A DNA stretch of 64,000 bases from Paenibacillus sp. FSL K6-0276 (GCF_037977235.1 NZ_CP150276.1:558001-622000); one strand, 5' to 3'; positions 53,064 through 62,684 are shown, numbered from the stretch's first letter. Notes: generated from the sequence alone by a model not told the origin. Program-made: numbers and translations.

Positions 53064-54167
53064 ATGAAGCAACTCATGGGTGTAATTAATCTGGATCATG
53101 AACTCGACAAATTAAATGAACTCACTTATTTCCGCTGTGGTGCAGCCGTACCTTTTGCCAGTCGTTATCGATTGATTGATTTCGTGCTTTCTAATATGAT
53201 GCGTGCAGACCTGGAGAGCGTTGGCCTGTTTGTCCGCCGTAAATACCGTTCCCTGATGGACCATTTGGGTGACGGAAAATCCTGGGATATGAATCGTAAG
53301 CATGGGGGATTATTTATTTTGCCTCCAGACTGGAACGATCCAACGGATACTTCTCTCGGGGATTTACAGCATTATCATAATAATCTGGATCTTTTTAAAC
53401 GGGGATCTGCTAAATATATCGTGTTTTCCGGTAGCCAGCATATCAATACTATCGATCTCCAAGACTTATACAGCTACCATTTGGAGAAGGGGGCCGACGT
53501 TACAGTAGTATACAAAAAGATAGAAGAATTGCAGCCTGAGCATGATCTATGCCAGCGAATTGAAGTGGACGAAGAGAATAAGGTGACTAACATCCATCAT
53601 GAGAAACACCATCCTAATTTATATCTGGATATTTTCATTATGGAGAAGAAACTGTTCTTGGAGCAGGTGGAGCATTGTATTGCGCATGGAGAGAGTTATT
53701 TTTTCCGTGATGTGATTCAGAAGAACCGACACAAATTTAATATCGCCGCATACGAATATCATGGATATCATGCCGTAATTAATTCATTAGAGAGTTATTA
53801 TAAGAACAGTTTGGAACTGCTCCAGCAGGAGAATTACTTCAGTTTGTTCAAAGAAAGTCCGGTACAGACGAAGATTAAGTATGAAGCTCCAACCCGATAC
53901 TTGGAGAGTGCTAATGTCAGCAATTCGCTGGTGGCTAACGGTTGCATTATAGGTGGAACGGTGGAGAACAGCGTGATCTTTCGGGGGGTTCAGGTACGTA
54001 AGGGAGCGAAGATCATCAACTCTGTAATTATGCAAAAGTGCGTCATCGAAGAGAATGCTGTTATTGAGAATGTGATCATGGATAAAGACGTACATTTGAG
54101 TAAGAATCGAATTCTTGTTGGAGATAGCAAACGTCCATTCGTCATCGCCAAGAGCAGCAAGATCTAA
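53064..54167 (+). CDS. glgD: Glucose-1-phosphate adenylyltransferase, GlgD subunit
   Basis: 367 residues homologous in plan to GlgC but with the GGxG..R catalytic loop missing (starts MGVINLDHELDKLNELTYFRCGAAVPFAS) and SGSQHINTIDL in place of SGDHIYKMD. That is the regulatory GlgD type, which forms a more active hetero-oligomer with GlgC. AGAGGACGGTGGATTCCG precedes ATG 53064. Confidence 0.93.
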   Translation: MKQLMGVINLDHELDKLNELTYFRCGAAVPFASRYRLIDFVLSNMMRADLESVGLFVRRKYRSLMDHLGDGKSWDMNRKHGGLFILPPDWNDPTDTSLGDLQHYHNNLDLFKRGSAKYIVFSGSQHINTIDLQDLYSYHLEKGADVTVVYKKIEELQPEHDLCQRIEVDEENKVTNIHHEKHHPNLYLDIFIMEKKLFLEQVEHCIAHGESYFFRDVIQKNRHKFNIAAYEYHGYHAVINSLESYYKNSLELLQQENYFSLFKESPVQTKIKYEAPTRYLESANVSNSLVANGCIIGGTVENSVIFRGVQVRKGAKIINSVIMQKCVIEENAVIENVIMDKDVHLSKNRILVGDSKRPFVIAKSSKI

Positions 54168-54262
54168 CGACTGGATTAGATGAACTAAGCAGTATACCTA
54201 TCTGATCTAATGACACAGTCTACTGCACTTCTAAAAAAAGCATTTGTCAGGAGGACCTACTG

Positions 54263-56695
54263 TTGTTTAACGATAAAGAATCTTTCAAACAGGTATTCCG
54301 TGAGACCCTCATCGGTAAATTAGGTAAACCGCTTGAGGAAGCCTCGAATGCCGATGTCTATAAAATACTGGGCAGCATGATTCGCGAGAACGCCGGGAAA
54401 AATTGGGCAGAAACCAACCAGAAATATAAGATCGATAAAGATAAGCAGGTCTACTATTTTTCAATGGAGTTCTTGATCGGTAGGCTTCTGGGGAACAATC
54501 TGCTGAATATGGGTGTGCTGGCTGTAGTTCGTGAGGGCTTAGCTGACCTTGGTTTTTGTTTGCAGGATATAGAGGAGGTAGAATCGGACGCTGGGTTAGG
54601 GAATGGAGGTCTCGGTCGTTTGGCAGCCTGCTTCCTTGATTCATTGGCTTCCTTGCAATATGCAGGGCATGGCTGCGGAATACGGTATAAATATGGCCTG
54701 TTCGAGCAGAAGATCGTTGACGGTTATCAGGTGGAACTGCCTGATTACTGGCTGCAGAATGATAATGTATGGGAAGTGCGCCGCGAAGACAAGCAGGTTG
54801 AAGTAAGGTTCTGGGGGGTTATTGAGACCCGCGAAGAGAACGGGCGGCTCGTATTCGATCATACTCAATATGAGGCTGTTCGTGCAGTTCCTTACGATGT
54901 CCCTATCATCGGCGCAGATCGCCGGCATGTGAATACGCTGCGTAACTGGAGTGCAGAGTCCATCACTCAGCCATCTAGAACATTTGGTTCTTTTGCCGGG
55001 ACGGACTATCATAAATTTCTGGAGTATAAGCGTTCTGTAGAATCCATTTCGGAGTTCCTTTATCCGGACGACTCCCAATACGAAGGCAAGCTGCTTCGCT
55101 TGAAGCAGCAGTACTTCCTCTGCAGCGCGGGGCTGCAAAGTATTCTGCGGACCTATGCCAAGCTTGGGCTCCCTATAGAATCACTGCCTGACAAGGTAGC
55201 TCTTCATATTAATGATACACATCCAACGCTGGTGATTCCTGAACTGCTGCGGATTCTGATGGATGTACATGGTTTAGGATGGGATGAGGCATGGAGTATC
55301 ACGACGCGTATGGTATCTTACACCAATCATACAATTCTGAGCGAAGCGCTTGAGAAATGGCCCATTCAAATGGTTAGGGAGCTGCTACCGCGTATTTTTC
55401 TCATCATTGAAGAGATCAATGCCCGTTTCTGTGGCGAGCTTATGAGTCGTTATCCGGGCGATCAGGATCGAATTGCACAGATGGCGATTATTCATGATGA
55501 TCAAGTTCGGATGGCTCATCTGGCGATTGTAGCTAGCCATAGTGTCAATGGGGTGGCGGCGCTGCATACGGAAATATTGATGAAGCGCGAAATGCGACTT
55601 TTTAATGAAATGTATCCACACCGCTTCAATAATAAGACGAACGGAATCACCCATCGGCGATGGTTACTGCATGCCAATCCAGATCTGGCTAATTTGATCA
55701 ATCAATCGATAGGGACCCGTTGGGTGAGCCATCCTCAAGAAATGATTGGCTTGATTAAATATTGTGAGGATGCTTCATTCCAGGAACAAGTAGCCAGTAT
55801 TAAGCGCCAGAATAAGCTGCGTCTTGCAGAGTACATCTACAGTAAGCATTCAGTACATGTCGATCCTGATTCTATCTTTGATGTTCAGGTGAAACGTCTG
55901 CATGCCTACAAGCGCCAGTTGCTTAATATTTTGCATATTTTGCATTTGTATAATCAAATCAAAGATAATCCTTCGATGGATATGGTCCCGCGCACGTTTA
56001 TATTCGGAGCAAAGGCAGCGCCAAGTTATCATCTGGCAAAGCGGATTATCAAATTGATTAATACAGTTGCGGAGGTAGTCAACAAAGATCCGGATGTTAA
56101 GGGGAAGATTCGTATCTTTTTCCTTGAGAATTATTCGGTATCTCTAGCAGAAAAGATCATTCCTGCCGCGGATATCAGTGAGCAGATTTCTACAGCTAGC
56201 AAAGAAGCATCAGGCACCGGTAATATGAAGTTTATGATGAACGGTGCGTTGACGGTAGGTACGATGGATGGCGCAAACGTGGAAATGCATGAGATGGTGG
56301 GAGACAACAATATGTTCCTGTTCGGACTTCGTGCTGAGCAGGTCATGGATTACTACCAGCATGGAGGTTATCATGCCCGTGATATATACAATGGGGATAG
56401 TCGTGTGAAAGAAGTACTGGATCAGCTAATCAAACCAGGACCCATATGCTGCCATGCTACGGAATTTGAGAGCATTTTCCACTCCCTTCTGGATAATAAC
56501 GATGAATTTTTTGTACTTAAGGATTTCGCCAGTTATGTCGAGACGCACGTCGAAATTGATCGGGCATACCGCAACCGGCAGGAATGGCTGAAGAAGTCCA
56601 TTATTAATATTGGTCATTCTGGTAAGTTCTCCAGTGATAACACAATTAGTCGCTATGCAGCTGAAATTTGGAACATTAGTCCAGTTCGACTGTAG
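54263..56695 (+). CDS. glgP: Glycogen/starch phosphorylase
   Basis: 810 residues from TTG 54263 (CAGGAGGACCTACTG upstream). Motifs: VYYFSMEFLIGRLLGNNL, ESDAGLGNGGLGRLAACFLDS, and the pyridoxal-phosphate lysine in EASGTGNMKFMMNGALTVGT. It releases glucose-1-phosphate from glycogen. It follows glgC-glgD with no glgA or glgB between or after, unlike the Bacillus glgBCDAP order. Confidence 0.95.
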   Translation: MFNDKESFKQVFRETLIGKLGKPLEEASNADVYKILGSMIRENAGKNWAETNQKYKIDKDKQVYYFSMEFLIGRLLGNNLLNMGVLAVVREGLADLGFCLQDIEEVESDAGLGNGGLGRLAACFLDSLASLQYAGHGCGIRYKYGLFEQKIVDGYQVELPDYWLQNDNVWEVRREDKQVEVRFWGVIETREENGRLVFDHTQYEAVRAVPYDVPIIGADRRHVNTLRNWSAESITQPSRTFGSFAGTDYHKFLEYKRSVESISEFLYPDDSQYEGKLLRLKQQYFLCSAGLQSILRTYAKLGLPIESLPDKVALHINDTHPTLVIPELLRILMDVHGLGWDEAWSITTRMVSYTNHTILSEALEKWPIQMVRELLPRIFLIIEEINARFCGELMSRYPGDQDRIAQMAIIHDDQVRMAHLAIVASHSVNGVAALHTEILMKREMRLFNEMYPHRFNNKTNGITHRRWLLHANPDLANLINQSIGTRWVSHPQEMIGLIKYCEDASFQEQVASIKRQNKLRLAEYIYSKHSVHVDPDSIFDVQVKRLHAYKRQLLNILHILHLYNQIKDNPSMDMVPRTFIFGAKAAPSYHLAKRIIKLINTVAEVVNKDPDVKGKIRIFFLENYSVSLAEKIIPAADISEQISTASKEASGTGNMKFMMNGALTVGTMDGANVEMHEMVGDNNMFLFGLRAEQVMDYYQHGGYHARDIYNGDSRVKEVLDQLIKPGPICCHATEFESIFHSLLDNNDEFFVLKDFASYVETHVEIDRAYRNRQEWLKKSIINIGHSGKFSSDNTISRYAAEIWNISPVRL

Positions 56696-56704
56696 GATCA
56701 ACAT

Positions 56705-56760
56705 AAATAGGCTGTCTTATAAGTAGGTAACTCCTACAAATGAGACGGCTTTTTTTTAAC
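56705..56760 (+). terminator. Terminator after glgP
   Basis: GCTGTCTTATAAGTAGG and CCTACAAATGAGACGGC form a long stem with loop TAACT, followed by eight T. Confidence 0.9.
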
Positions 56761-56778
56761 CTATCAGAAAGTATATAT

Positions 56779-56842
56779 TTGGGGGCCCCCACAAAGTACC
56801 TGAGTACGCATCGAAGCAAAGCCTCACTTTGTGGGGAAATTT
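56779..56842. terminator. Second hairpin between convergent genes
   Basis: CCCCACAAAGT and ACTTTGTGGGG arms flank about 35 bases; ATTTTT follows on the plus strand. A GGGGGCCCCC palindrome overlaps the left arm. It may end the fRMsr transcript or back up the glgP terminator. Confidence 0.6.
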
Positions 56843-57322
56843 TTAGATAGCTTCCGATACTAAAGCTGCAAACCGTTCTAGAAACCGGCGTTCCTCATCA
56901 TCAAAGCGGTCCTTGAGTGGACTGTCGATATCAAGTACGCCAAGCAGGCGATCATCCTTTATTAAAGGAACAACAATTTCGCTGTTAGAGGCTGCATCAC
57001 AGGCAATATGACCTGGAAATTCATGCACATCTCCTACTACAAGTGTGCGTCGCTCTGCTGCTGCCGTTCCGCACACGCCGCGAGATAGCGGAATTCGAAT
57101 GCATGCAGGGAGGCCTTGAAAAGGTCCAAGTACTAGCTCTTTACCGTCAAATAAATAAAAACCGGCCCAATTCGTATCCGGCAGAGTGTGTTTAAGAAGT
57201 GCCGAAGCATTAGCTAGATTGGCCGTAGCACTTGGCTCATCCTTCATCAATGCTTCGAGTTGGAGTAGAACCGCTTCAAACTGCTCGCCGCGTGTTCCAT
57301 CATAAGGCATAGCTTGAAACAT
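56843..57322 (-). CDS. Free methionine-(R)-sulfoxide reductase (GAF domain)
   Basis: 159-residue single GAF domain with the three conserved cysteines C74, C84 and C108 (LPACIRIPLSRGVCG, GHIACDAASNSEIVVP) that mark fRMsr enzymes (YebR/YtsP type). It reduces free methionine sulfoxide. Length matches the family. ATG 57322. Confidence 0.92.
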   Translation of the reverse strand: MFQAMPYDGTRGEQFEAVLLQLEALMKDEPSATANLANASALLKHTLPDTNWAGFYLFDGKELVLGPFQGLPACIRIPLSRGVCGTAAAERRTLVVGDVHEFPGHIACDAASNSEIVVPLIKDDRLLGVLDIDSPLKDRFDDEERRFLERFAALVSEAI

Positions 57323-57549
57323 GAAGCATCACCTTCCTGTACTTTAAAGTATATATGAAACCACAACTGTAACTAACAACATATTATAGCTCTGCGGGGT
57401 ACGTCAAGCCATAACATTATTTTGTAATTTATTGGAATCCTCTATGGTGTTACTGAAGCACTGAACCCTTACAATGATGTTTCCAATGATCTGTCATAGG
57501 GTAATGCTAGAGTAAATACCGAAGGCTTTGTAGCCAGAAGGAGTGGAAT

Positions 57550-57822
57550 ATGCGCGCCGATGTACAGAACTTGTTCATAGGAATCCACATGCTTTATTGT
57601 GCACATGATAAAGATGTGACGATCTCGGAGATGCTGCTCGGACTGGAAGCCATGGGGTATCGTGTAGGAGAACGCGAAGTGAAACAGGAATTGGAAAAGC
57701 TTACGATGGACAACTTTCTGACTGCACATAGCGAAGGGTACAGTATTACCGGCACTGGAATTGAAGAGTTCAAGGATATTCGAGCCAAACTTCAGGTGTT
57801 GTGTAGTGAAGTCGTGAATTGA
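57550..57822 (+). CDS. Unknown small protein, winged-helix-like
   Basis: 90 residues from ATG 57550 with AGAAGGAGTGGAAT upstream. The pattern of short helices and a basic turn (KDVTISEMLLGLEAMGYRVGEREVKQELEKLTMDNFLTAHSEGYSITGTG) looks like a small winged-helix DNA-binding domain, but I recognise no family. A clear terminator at 57861 supports it as a real gene. Confidence 0.6.
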   Translation: MRADVQNLFIGIHMLYCAHDKDVTISEMLLGLEAMGYRVGEREVKQELEKLTMDNFLTAHSEGYSITGTGIEEFKDIRAKLQVLCSEVVN

Positions 57823-57860
57823 CGGAATGGAATGATTGAATATTGAATGTTAAAAATAAG

Positions 57861-57907
57861 CGTCTGGATCAAGTGGTGAGTGTGCCGCCTGATTCAGACG
57901 TTTTTTA
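57861..57907 (+). terminator. Terminator after the small unknown gene
   Basis: CGTCTGGATCA / TGATTCAGACG arms, then TTTTTT. It abuts repeat copy 4. Confidence 0.85.
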
Positions 57908-58005
57908 CAATATAAGAAAGTATAAGTTTCACGCTATACATTATCCTTATATTTCTCGCATAAACGCTAACTGTCCTTATGGGGACGCCAAAGGCGTTTT
58001 TGCTT
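57908..58005 (+). repeat. Dispersed ~100-bp hairpin repeat, copy 4
   Basis: Nearly identical to copy 2: ACAATATAAGAAAGTATAAG, then ATTATCCTTATATTTCTCGC, then the AAACGC..GCGTTT hairpin. Confidence 0.9.
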
Positions 58006-58095
58006 GCATGTTAGATGTTAAGAAATTAGAACTTTTAGCTTAAGGATATACTCTTGAATGATGTATAATTGATAAGTTGAAGGGGGAGCGGAGAA

Positions 58096-58650
58096 TTGTA
58101 TTTATGCAATGGAGTGACACCTACACTGATCGGTAGAAGATTAAAATTATGTGCTATGACTACTGAGCATGCTTCAGCATTATTTCAGGTTTGGTCTCAT
58201 CCGGAAGTTTCTAACTGGTTGGGTGCTCCAGCATTGTCCTCTATAGAAGAAACGGAGCAGCTTATTGCTCTTCTTTTACAGATGGCTGAGGAAGAGGAGA
58301 GCTTACGTTGGAGTATTATTGGACCCGGAGATGAAGTTATAGGTAGCTGCGGTTATAACCATTGGCAGCTTCAGGGAGCTTACCGTGGTGAAATTGGCTG
58401 TGATCTGTCGCCTGCCTTTTGGGGGCTTGGATATATGAAAGAAGCGCTAGGGCTTGTACTCGATTTTGGCTTCAACATTATGGGTTTGAATCGGATAGAA
58501 GCGCTCTGTCATCCTGATAATATCCGTGCGGAGAGGCTGGTTTATGCGCTTGGATTTCAGAAGGAAGGCGTATTACGTCAATATCGGCAGACCCTTTCCG
58601 GCTTTCAGGATGTTACTCTCCATGCTCTACTGCGCGAGGAGTGGCATTGA
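58096..58650 (+). CDS. GNAT acetyltransferase (RimJ/RimL-like)
   Basis: 184 residues from TTG 58096 (AAGGGGGAGCGGAGAA upstream). Typical start TPTLIGRRLKLCAMT, then EIGCDLSPAFWGLGYMKEAL, the acetyl-CoA binding region, and NRIEALCHPDNIRAERLVYALGFQKEGVLRQY. Acetylates a protein N-terminus or a small amine; substrate unknown. Followed 30 bases later by an MFS exporter. Confidence 0.9.
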   Translation: MYLCNGVTPTLIGRRLKLCAMTTEHASALFQVWSHPEVSNWLGAPALSSIEETEQLIALLLQMAEEEESLRWSIIGPGDEVIGSCGYNHWQLQGAYRGEIGCDLSPAFWGLGYMKEALGLVLDFGFNIMGLNRIEALCHPDNIRAERLVYALGFQKEGVLRQYRQTLSGFQDVTLHALLREEWH

Positions 58651-58680
58651 ACTTAATACATAAAGAGAGGGTATGGAACA

Positions 58681-60189
58681 TTGAAGTCAACAGGGGATTT
58701 AGAACGCAAATTAATATTAACAGGAGTATTACTGGCCACCTTTCTTGCCGCTATTGAGGGGACGGTAACAGGGCCAGCGGGACCGGCGATTGTAGGCGAC
58801 TTTCAGGGGATGCAGTGGCTGAGCTGGATATTTACTTCATACTTGCTGGCAATGGCTATTACAACACCTATTTTCGGCAAAATCAGTGATCTGTTCGGAC
58901 GCAAGCCTGTGTTCATGTGGGGAGCGGCTGTTTTTTTATTAGGATCATTATTATGCGGAATATCGCAAAGTATGGAACAGCTGATCCTGTTTCGTGCGAT
59001 ACAGGGGATCGGTGCGGGAGCACTTATTCCAATGACCTTTACCATTATCGGAGATATTTACAGCATTGAAGAGAGAGCAAAGACGCAAGGGTTGCTAAGC
59101 TCTGTATGGGGGATTTCCTCTTTGGTAGGGCCACTGCTTGGTGGCTATGTGGTAGATTACTTAAGCTGGCGTTGGGTATTTGTATTCAATCTGCCGTTTG
59201 GCGTATTGGCAATGGTATTTATTGCGCGCTACCTGAAGGAAGAGAAGGTACGTCGGAAGACACAAATCGATGTGGCGGGAGTTCTGCTGTTCACAGCAGG
59301 CATGGGTGCCCTACTTTTTGGACTCTCGACGGGTGGACAGAACTTGGCATGGACCTCTCCACTATTACTCGCAACACTGGGAGCGGCGGTCATCCTGCTA
59401 ATCTTATTTCTGTTTGTGGAGCGCCGAGCTCCAGAGCCTATGCTTCCGCTGAACCTCTTCTCAAACCGTAACATCGCGGTATCAACAGGCGCTAACCTGC
59501 TTGTTAGCACATTAATTATTGGACTTTCTACGTATATCCCACTATGGGTACAGGGCGTATCTGGAAAAAGCGCTGCGATCTCAGGCTTGCTGCTTGCACC
59601 GATGTCTGTAGGTTGGATGTTTGGATCGATAGCAGGTGGGCGGATGATTCTGCGAGCGGGTTCTCGCCGAACGGCAATGCTTGGATTGATGATGATTGCT
59701 GCCGGGGCTATTGGTCTGGCTTTCTTGACTGGGGAGTCTTCGCAGCTAATACTCTTATGCTTGATGCTGGTCTGTGGAGTAGGCTTCGGATATTCTTCTA
59801 CGGTCTTCACGATTATCGCTCAGTCCTCGGTTGCGCATGATCAACGTGGTGCATCCACAGCGCTTAATGCATTTACAAGGTCACTGGGTCAGACCATTGG
59901 GGTGGCTATATTCGGTTCCTGGCTGAACTTGAATATTGATAAGCTGTTGAGAAAACAACCGGATTCAAACGTTACTGGTGAGGATATAAATAAGCTGCTC
60001 GGCTCACATACAGGAACTAACCTGTCCGGTGAAGTATCAAACAGTTTGCGTGGTGCACTTGAAGGGGGACTTCATTCACTATTTATCGTGATGGCAGTTT
60101 TCGCTGTTTTGTCGTTAGTAATATCTTGGGGTTTGCGCAAGGGTGTGCCTTCGGTAGAGGATGCTTCGTCGTCCTTGAAAAAGGCATAA
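58681..60189 (+). CDS. MFS multidrug exporter, DHA2 (14-helix) type
   Basis: 502 residues from TTG 58681. About 14 membrane segments, motif A GKISDLFGRKPVFMWG and motif C-like SLVGPLLGGYVVDYLSWRWVFVFNLP, matching EmrB/QacA-type exporters. A long loop (about 420-460) lies before the last helix. The IS1182 element begins 22 bases after its stop. Confidence 0.92.
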   Translation: MKSTGDLERKLILTGVLLATFLAAIEGTVTGPAGPAIVGDFQGMQWLSWIFTSYLLAMAITTPIFGKISDLFGRKPVFMWGAAVFLLGSLLCGISQSMEQLILFRAIQGIGAGALIPMTFTIIGDIYSIEERAKTQGLLSSVWGISSLVGPLLGGYVVDYLSWRWVFVFNLPFGVLAMVFIARYLKEEKVRRKTQIDVAGVLLFTAGMGALLFGLSTGGQNLAWTSPLLLATLGAAVILLILFLFVERRAPEPMLPLNLFSNRNIAVSTGANLLVSTLIIGLSTYIPLWVQGVSGKSAAISGLLLAPMSVGWMFGSIAGGRMILRAGSRRTAMLGLMMIAAGAIGLAFLTGESSQLILLCLMLVCGVGFGYSSTVFTIIAQSSVAHDQRGASTALNAFTRSLGQTIGVAIFGSWLNLNIDKLLRKQPDSNVTGEDINKLLGSHTGTNLSGEVSNSLRGALEGGLHSLFIVMAVFAVLSLVISWGLRKGVPSVEDASSSLKKA

Positions 60190-60247
60190 CTCATTATCTA
60201 AGTAACATAAAGAAGCCCGACCAGGCATATGCGAGGCCACTGAAAAA

Positions 60248-60540
60248 GTTCTTTCTAGATCATACATTTAAGGAGTCAGTCGTAACTACGGAGAATATTT
60301 GGACTTCCGGCCGCTGTTGTCTCCAGATTTCCTGAATTGTACCGCTGTTAGCGGTTAAAATCCGGAGACAAAGGCGGTCGCTATCGCTCCTCCAGTTCCA
60401 AATTTCTCCTTCGCTACGCCCCTCTAATGTTTTAAGTTCAAGTTATAAAGGCGCCTTTTGGAGGCCCATGAAAACTCCATTCCAGGACACCCATCCTCGA
60501 TCTTTTCGAGGATGGGTGTCCTGTTTTGCTGTATAATGAT
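60248..60540. other. Non-coding left segment of the IS1182 element
   Basis: Holds an inverted repeat TTGTCTCC..GGAGACAA (about 60317-60375) and a near-perfect 17-pair hairpin AGGACACCCATCCTCGA / TCGAGGATGGGTGTCCT ending in TTTTG (60484-60528). The hairpin would stop transcription entering the transposase gene from the host side. Confidence 0.75.
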
Positions 60541-60566
60541 TGTATTAATTTCAGGTGGTGACTCGG

Positions 60567-62018
60567 ATGATTTCAAACCAACAATCCCTTAACCTCAGTC
60601 CATTTATGGCGATTTACGATATCGTCGTACCTAAAGATAATATGCTACGACAAATAAATGACCTCGTAGATTTTTCTTTTGTTCATGAAGAATTACAGAA
60701 TAAATATTGCCTAGATAATGGTCGCAATGCCGTGCCTCCTATTCGTATGTTCAAGTATTTATTACTAAAATCGATTTTCGATTTATCCGATGTGGATGTC
60801 GTAGAACGTTCTAAATATGACATGTCGCTCAAATACTTCTTAGATATGGCGCCTGAAGACGAGGTCATCAATCCTAGTTCACTCACGAAGTTTCGTAAAC
60901 TTCGGTTGAAAGATGTGAACCTGCTCGACATGCTGATTCAAAAAACGGTGGAAATTGCATTGGAAAAAGAAATCATTAAAAGCCGCGCAATTATTGTGGA
61001 TGCTACCCACACGAAATCACGATTCAATCAGCAATCACCCAAAGAAATATTGATGGAGAAGTCTAAGCTGTTGCGCAAGGCCGTTTATCAAATCAATGAA
61101 AACATGAAAGATAAATTCCCGCCAAAAACAACTACAAACGAATTAGTGGATGAACTGGACTATTGCCAAAAAGTAATTGACGCCGTGGAAAAAGAAGAAA
61201 GTATCCGCGAATATCCAAAGGTAAAGGAAAAGTTGAACTACTTAAAGGAAATCGTAGAAGATCACGTGGAGCACCTTCAATTTTCTAATGATCCAGATGC
61301 ACGTGTGGGTCACAAAACAGCCGACTCTTCTTTTTTTGGCTATAAAACACATATTGCAATGAATGAAGAACGTATTATTACAGCTGCCGTAGTTACAACA
61401 GGTGAAAAAAGTGATGGGAAACAACTCCAAATACTAATCGAAAAAAGTCGCAAAACGGGCATGGATATCGATACAGTCATTGGCGACACAGCCTATTCTG
61501 AGAAAGAAAATATTCAGTATGCCAAACAAAATGAATTGCAACTCATATCCAAATTACATCCGCAGATTACTCAGGGTACTCGTAAAAAAGAAGATGAATT
61601 TGAGTTTAATAAAGATGCAGGGATGTACGTTTGTAAAGCAGGGCATATGGCAATTCGTAGGGCACGTACGGGGAGAAAGAATGTAGGAAAAAATCAAAAG
61701 GATACTTATTATTTTGATATCGATAAGTGTAAGCAATGCCCCTACAAAGAAGGATGTTATAAAGAGGGAGCACAATCAAAAACCTATTCAGTGAGCATCA
61801 AATCCACGGAGCATAGTGAGCAGCAAACTTTCCAAGAAAGTGAATATTTTAAAGAGAAGGCAAGAGAACGTTATAAAATTGAAGCAAAGAATAGTGAACT
61901 AAAACACAGACATGGGTATGATGTGGCATCTTCCTCAGGTCTCGTCGGCATGCACATGCAAGGAGCAATGGCTATATTTGCAGTAAATCTCAAAAGAATA
62001 TTGACGCTATTAAAGTAA
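60567..62018 (+). CDS. IS1182-family transposase, intact
   Basis: 483 residues from ATG 60567 with AGGTGGTGA upstream. N-terminal domain NMLRQINDLVDFSFVHEEL; catalytic residues D145 (IIVDATHTKSRF), D307 (VIGDTAYSEKEN) and E439 (RYKIEAKNSELKHRHGYD). A Cys-rich stretch (KCKQCPYKEGC) lies before the last catalytic residue. No disruption, so the element may be mobile. Confidence 0.95.
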   Translation: MISNQQSLNLSPFMAIYDIVVPKDNMLRQINDLVDFSFVHEELQNKYCLDNGRNAVPPIRMFKYLLLKSIFDLSDVDVVERSKYDMSLKYFLDMAPEDEVINPSSLTKFRKLRLKDVNLLDMLIQKTVEIALEKEIIKSRAIIVDATHTKSRFNQQSPKEILMEKSKLLRKAVYQINENMKDKFPPKTTTNELVDELDYCQKVIDAVEKEESIREYPKVKEKLNYLKEIVEDHVEHLQFSNDPDARVGHKTADSSFFGYKTHIAMNEERIITAAVVTTGEKSDGKQLQILIEKSRKTGMDIDTVIGDTAYSEKENIQYAKQNELQLISKLHPQITQGTRKKEDEFEFNKDAGMYVCKAGHMAIRRARTGRKNVGKNQKDTYYFDIDKCKQCPYKEGCYKEGAQSKTYSVSIKSTEHSEQQTFQESEYFKEKARERYKIEAKNSELKHRHGYDVASSSGLVGMHMQGAMAIFAVNLKRILTLLK

Positions 62019-62039
62019 AGAGCATGAGGAATACATAAA

Positions 62040-62084
62040 ATAAAGGCGAATTCTCACTCAGAATGGAGGGGAATTCGCCTTTAG
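62040..62084 (+). terminator. Terminator at the end of the IS1182 transposase
   Basis: AAAGGCGAATTC / GAATTCGCCTTT arms with a ~20-base loop. Confidence 0.85.
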
Positions 62085-62216
62085 CTGTTTAAGCTCATTT
62101 TACAGATTCTTAAAACACACGTTTTTCAGTGGCCTCGGCATATGCCGGTCGGGCTTCTTCGTGCGATAACAGCTTGTCTAACAAATATGAAGTAAAAAGC
62201 AGCCTAGATTCTAGCC

Positions 62217-62684
62217 CTACTTACGGGGAATAGGGGAAAGCTTCTCAGCTTGCAGACCCATCTTCTTGAGCAGAACAATCATTTGTTCCTTCTCTTCATC
62301 ATTCAGTCCGCTGAAAGCAAGATGAAGACGCTCTGAGTATTTCGGATACATCTCATTCATGAGACGTTCGCCTTCCGCAGTCAGTTCCGCAAAAATCACC
62401 CTACGATCACTTGGACAAGGCTTGCGCTGCAAATAGCCGCGTTCTTCGAGCTTGTCGATTACGTAAGTAACGTTGCCGCTTTGTAGCAGCAGTTTGGCGC
62501 CAATTTGTTGAATTGGCTGTGGTCCCTTATAGTACAACACTTCCATGACTGCAAAGGCAGTAGGATTAAAACCTTCAATTTTGCTGCCGGTAACAGCATG
62601 CTCATTAATACTCTTGAATGATTTGGCAAATACCCGGTACAAATGTAGAGTTAATTGTGTATCACGTTCATAAGATTGTATCAT
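62217..62684 (-). CDS. MarR-family regulator
   Basis: 155 residues from ATG 62684, selected by AGGGTGGAGAAGC on the minus strand; upstream extension has no ribosome site. Features: FNPTAFAVMEVLYYKGPQPIQQIGAKLLLQSGNVTYVIDKLEERGYLQRKPCPSDRRVIFAELTAEGERLM. It is divergent from an MFS gene and may repress it. Similar proteins include OhrR/HpaR/YusO types. Confidence 0.9.
   Translation of the reverse strand: MIQSYERDTQLTLHLYRVFAKSFKSINEHAVTGSKIEGFNPTAFAVMEVLYYKGPQPIQQIGAKLLLQSGNVTYVIDKLEERGYLQRKPCPSDRRVIFAELTAEGERLMNEMYPKYSERLHLAFSGLNDEEKEQMIVLLKKMGLQAEKLSPIPRK

Larger units (their letters stand above)
60212..62157 (+). mobile_element. IS1182-family insertion sequence, complete
   Basis: Terminal inverted repeats of about 35 bases: the left starts GAAGCCCGACCAGGCATATG and the reverse complement of the right starts GAAGCCCGACCGGCATATGC, both ending GAGGCCACTGAAAAA. 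Total 1946 bp with one transposase. I see no clear target duplication. Confidence 0.92.

Noticed and set aside
57843-58043. 66-codon frame
   Set aside because: Covers a terminator and repeat copy 4; no ribosome site.
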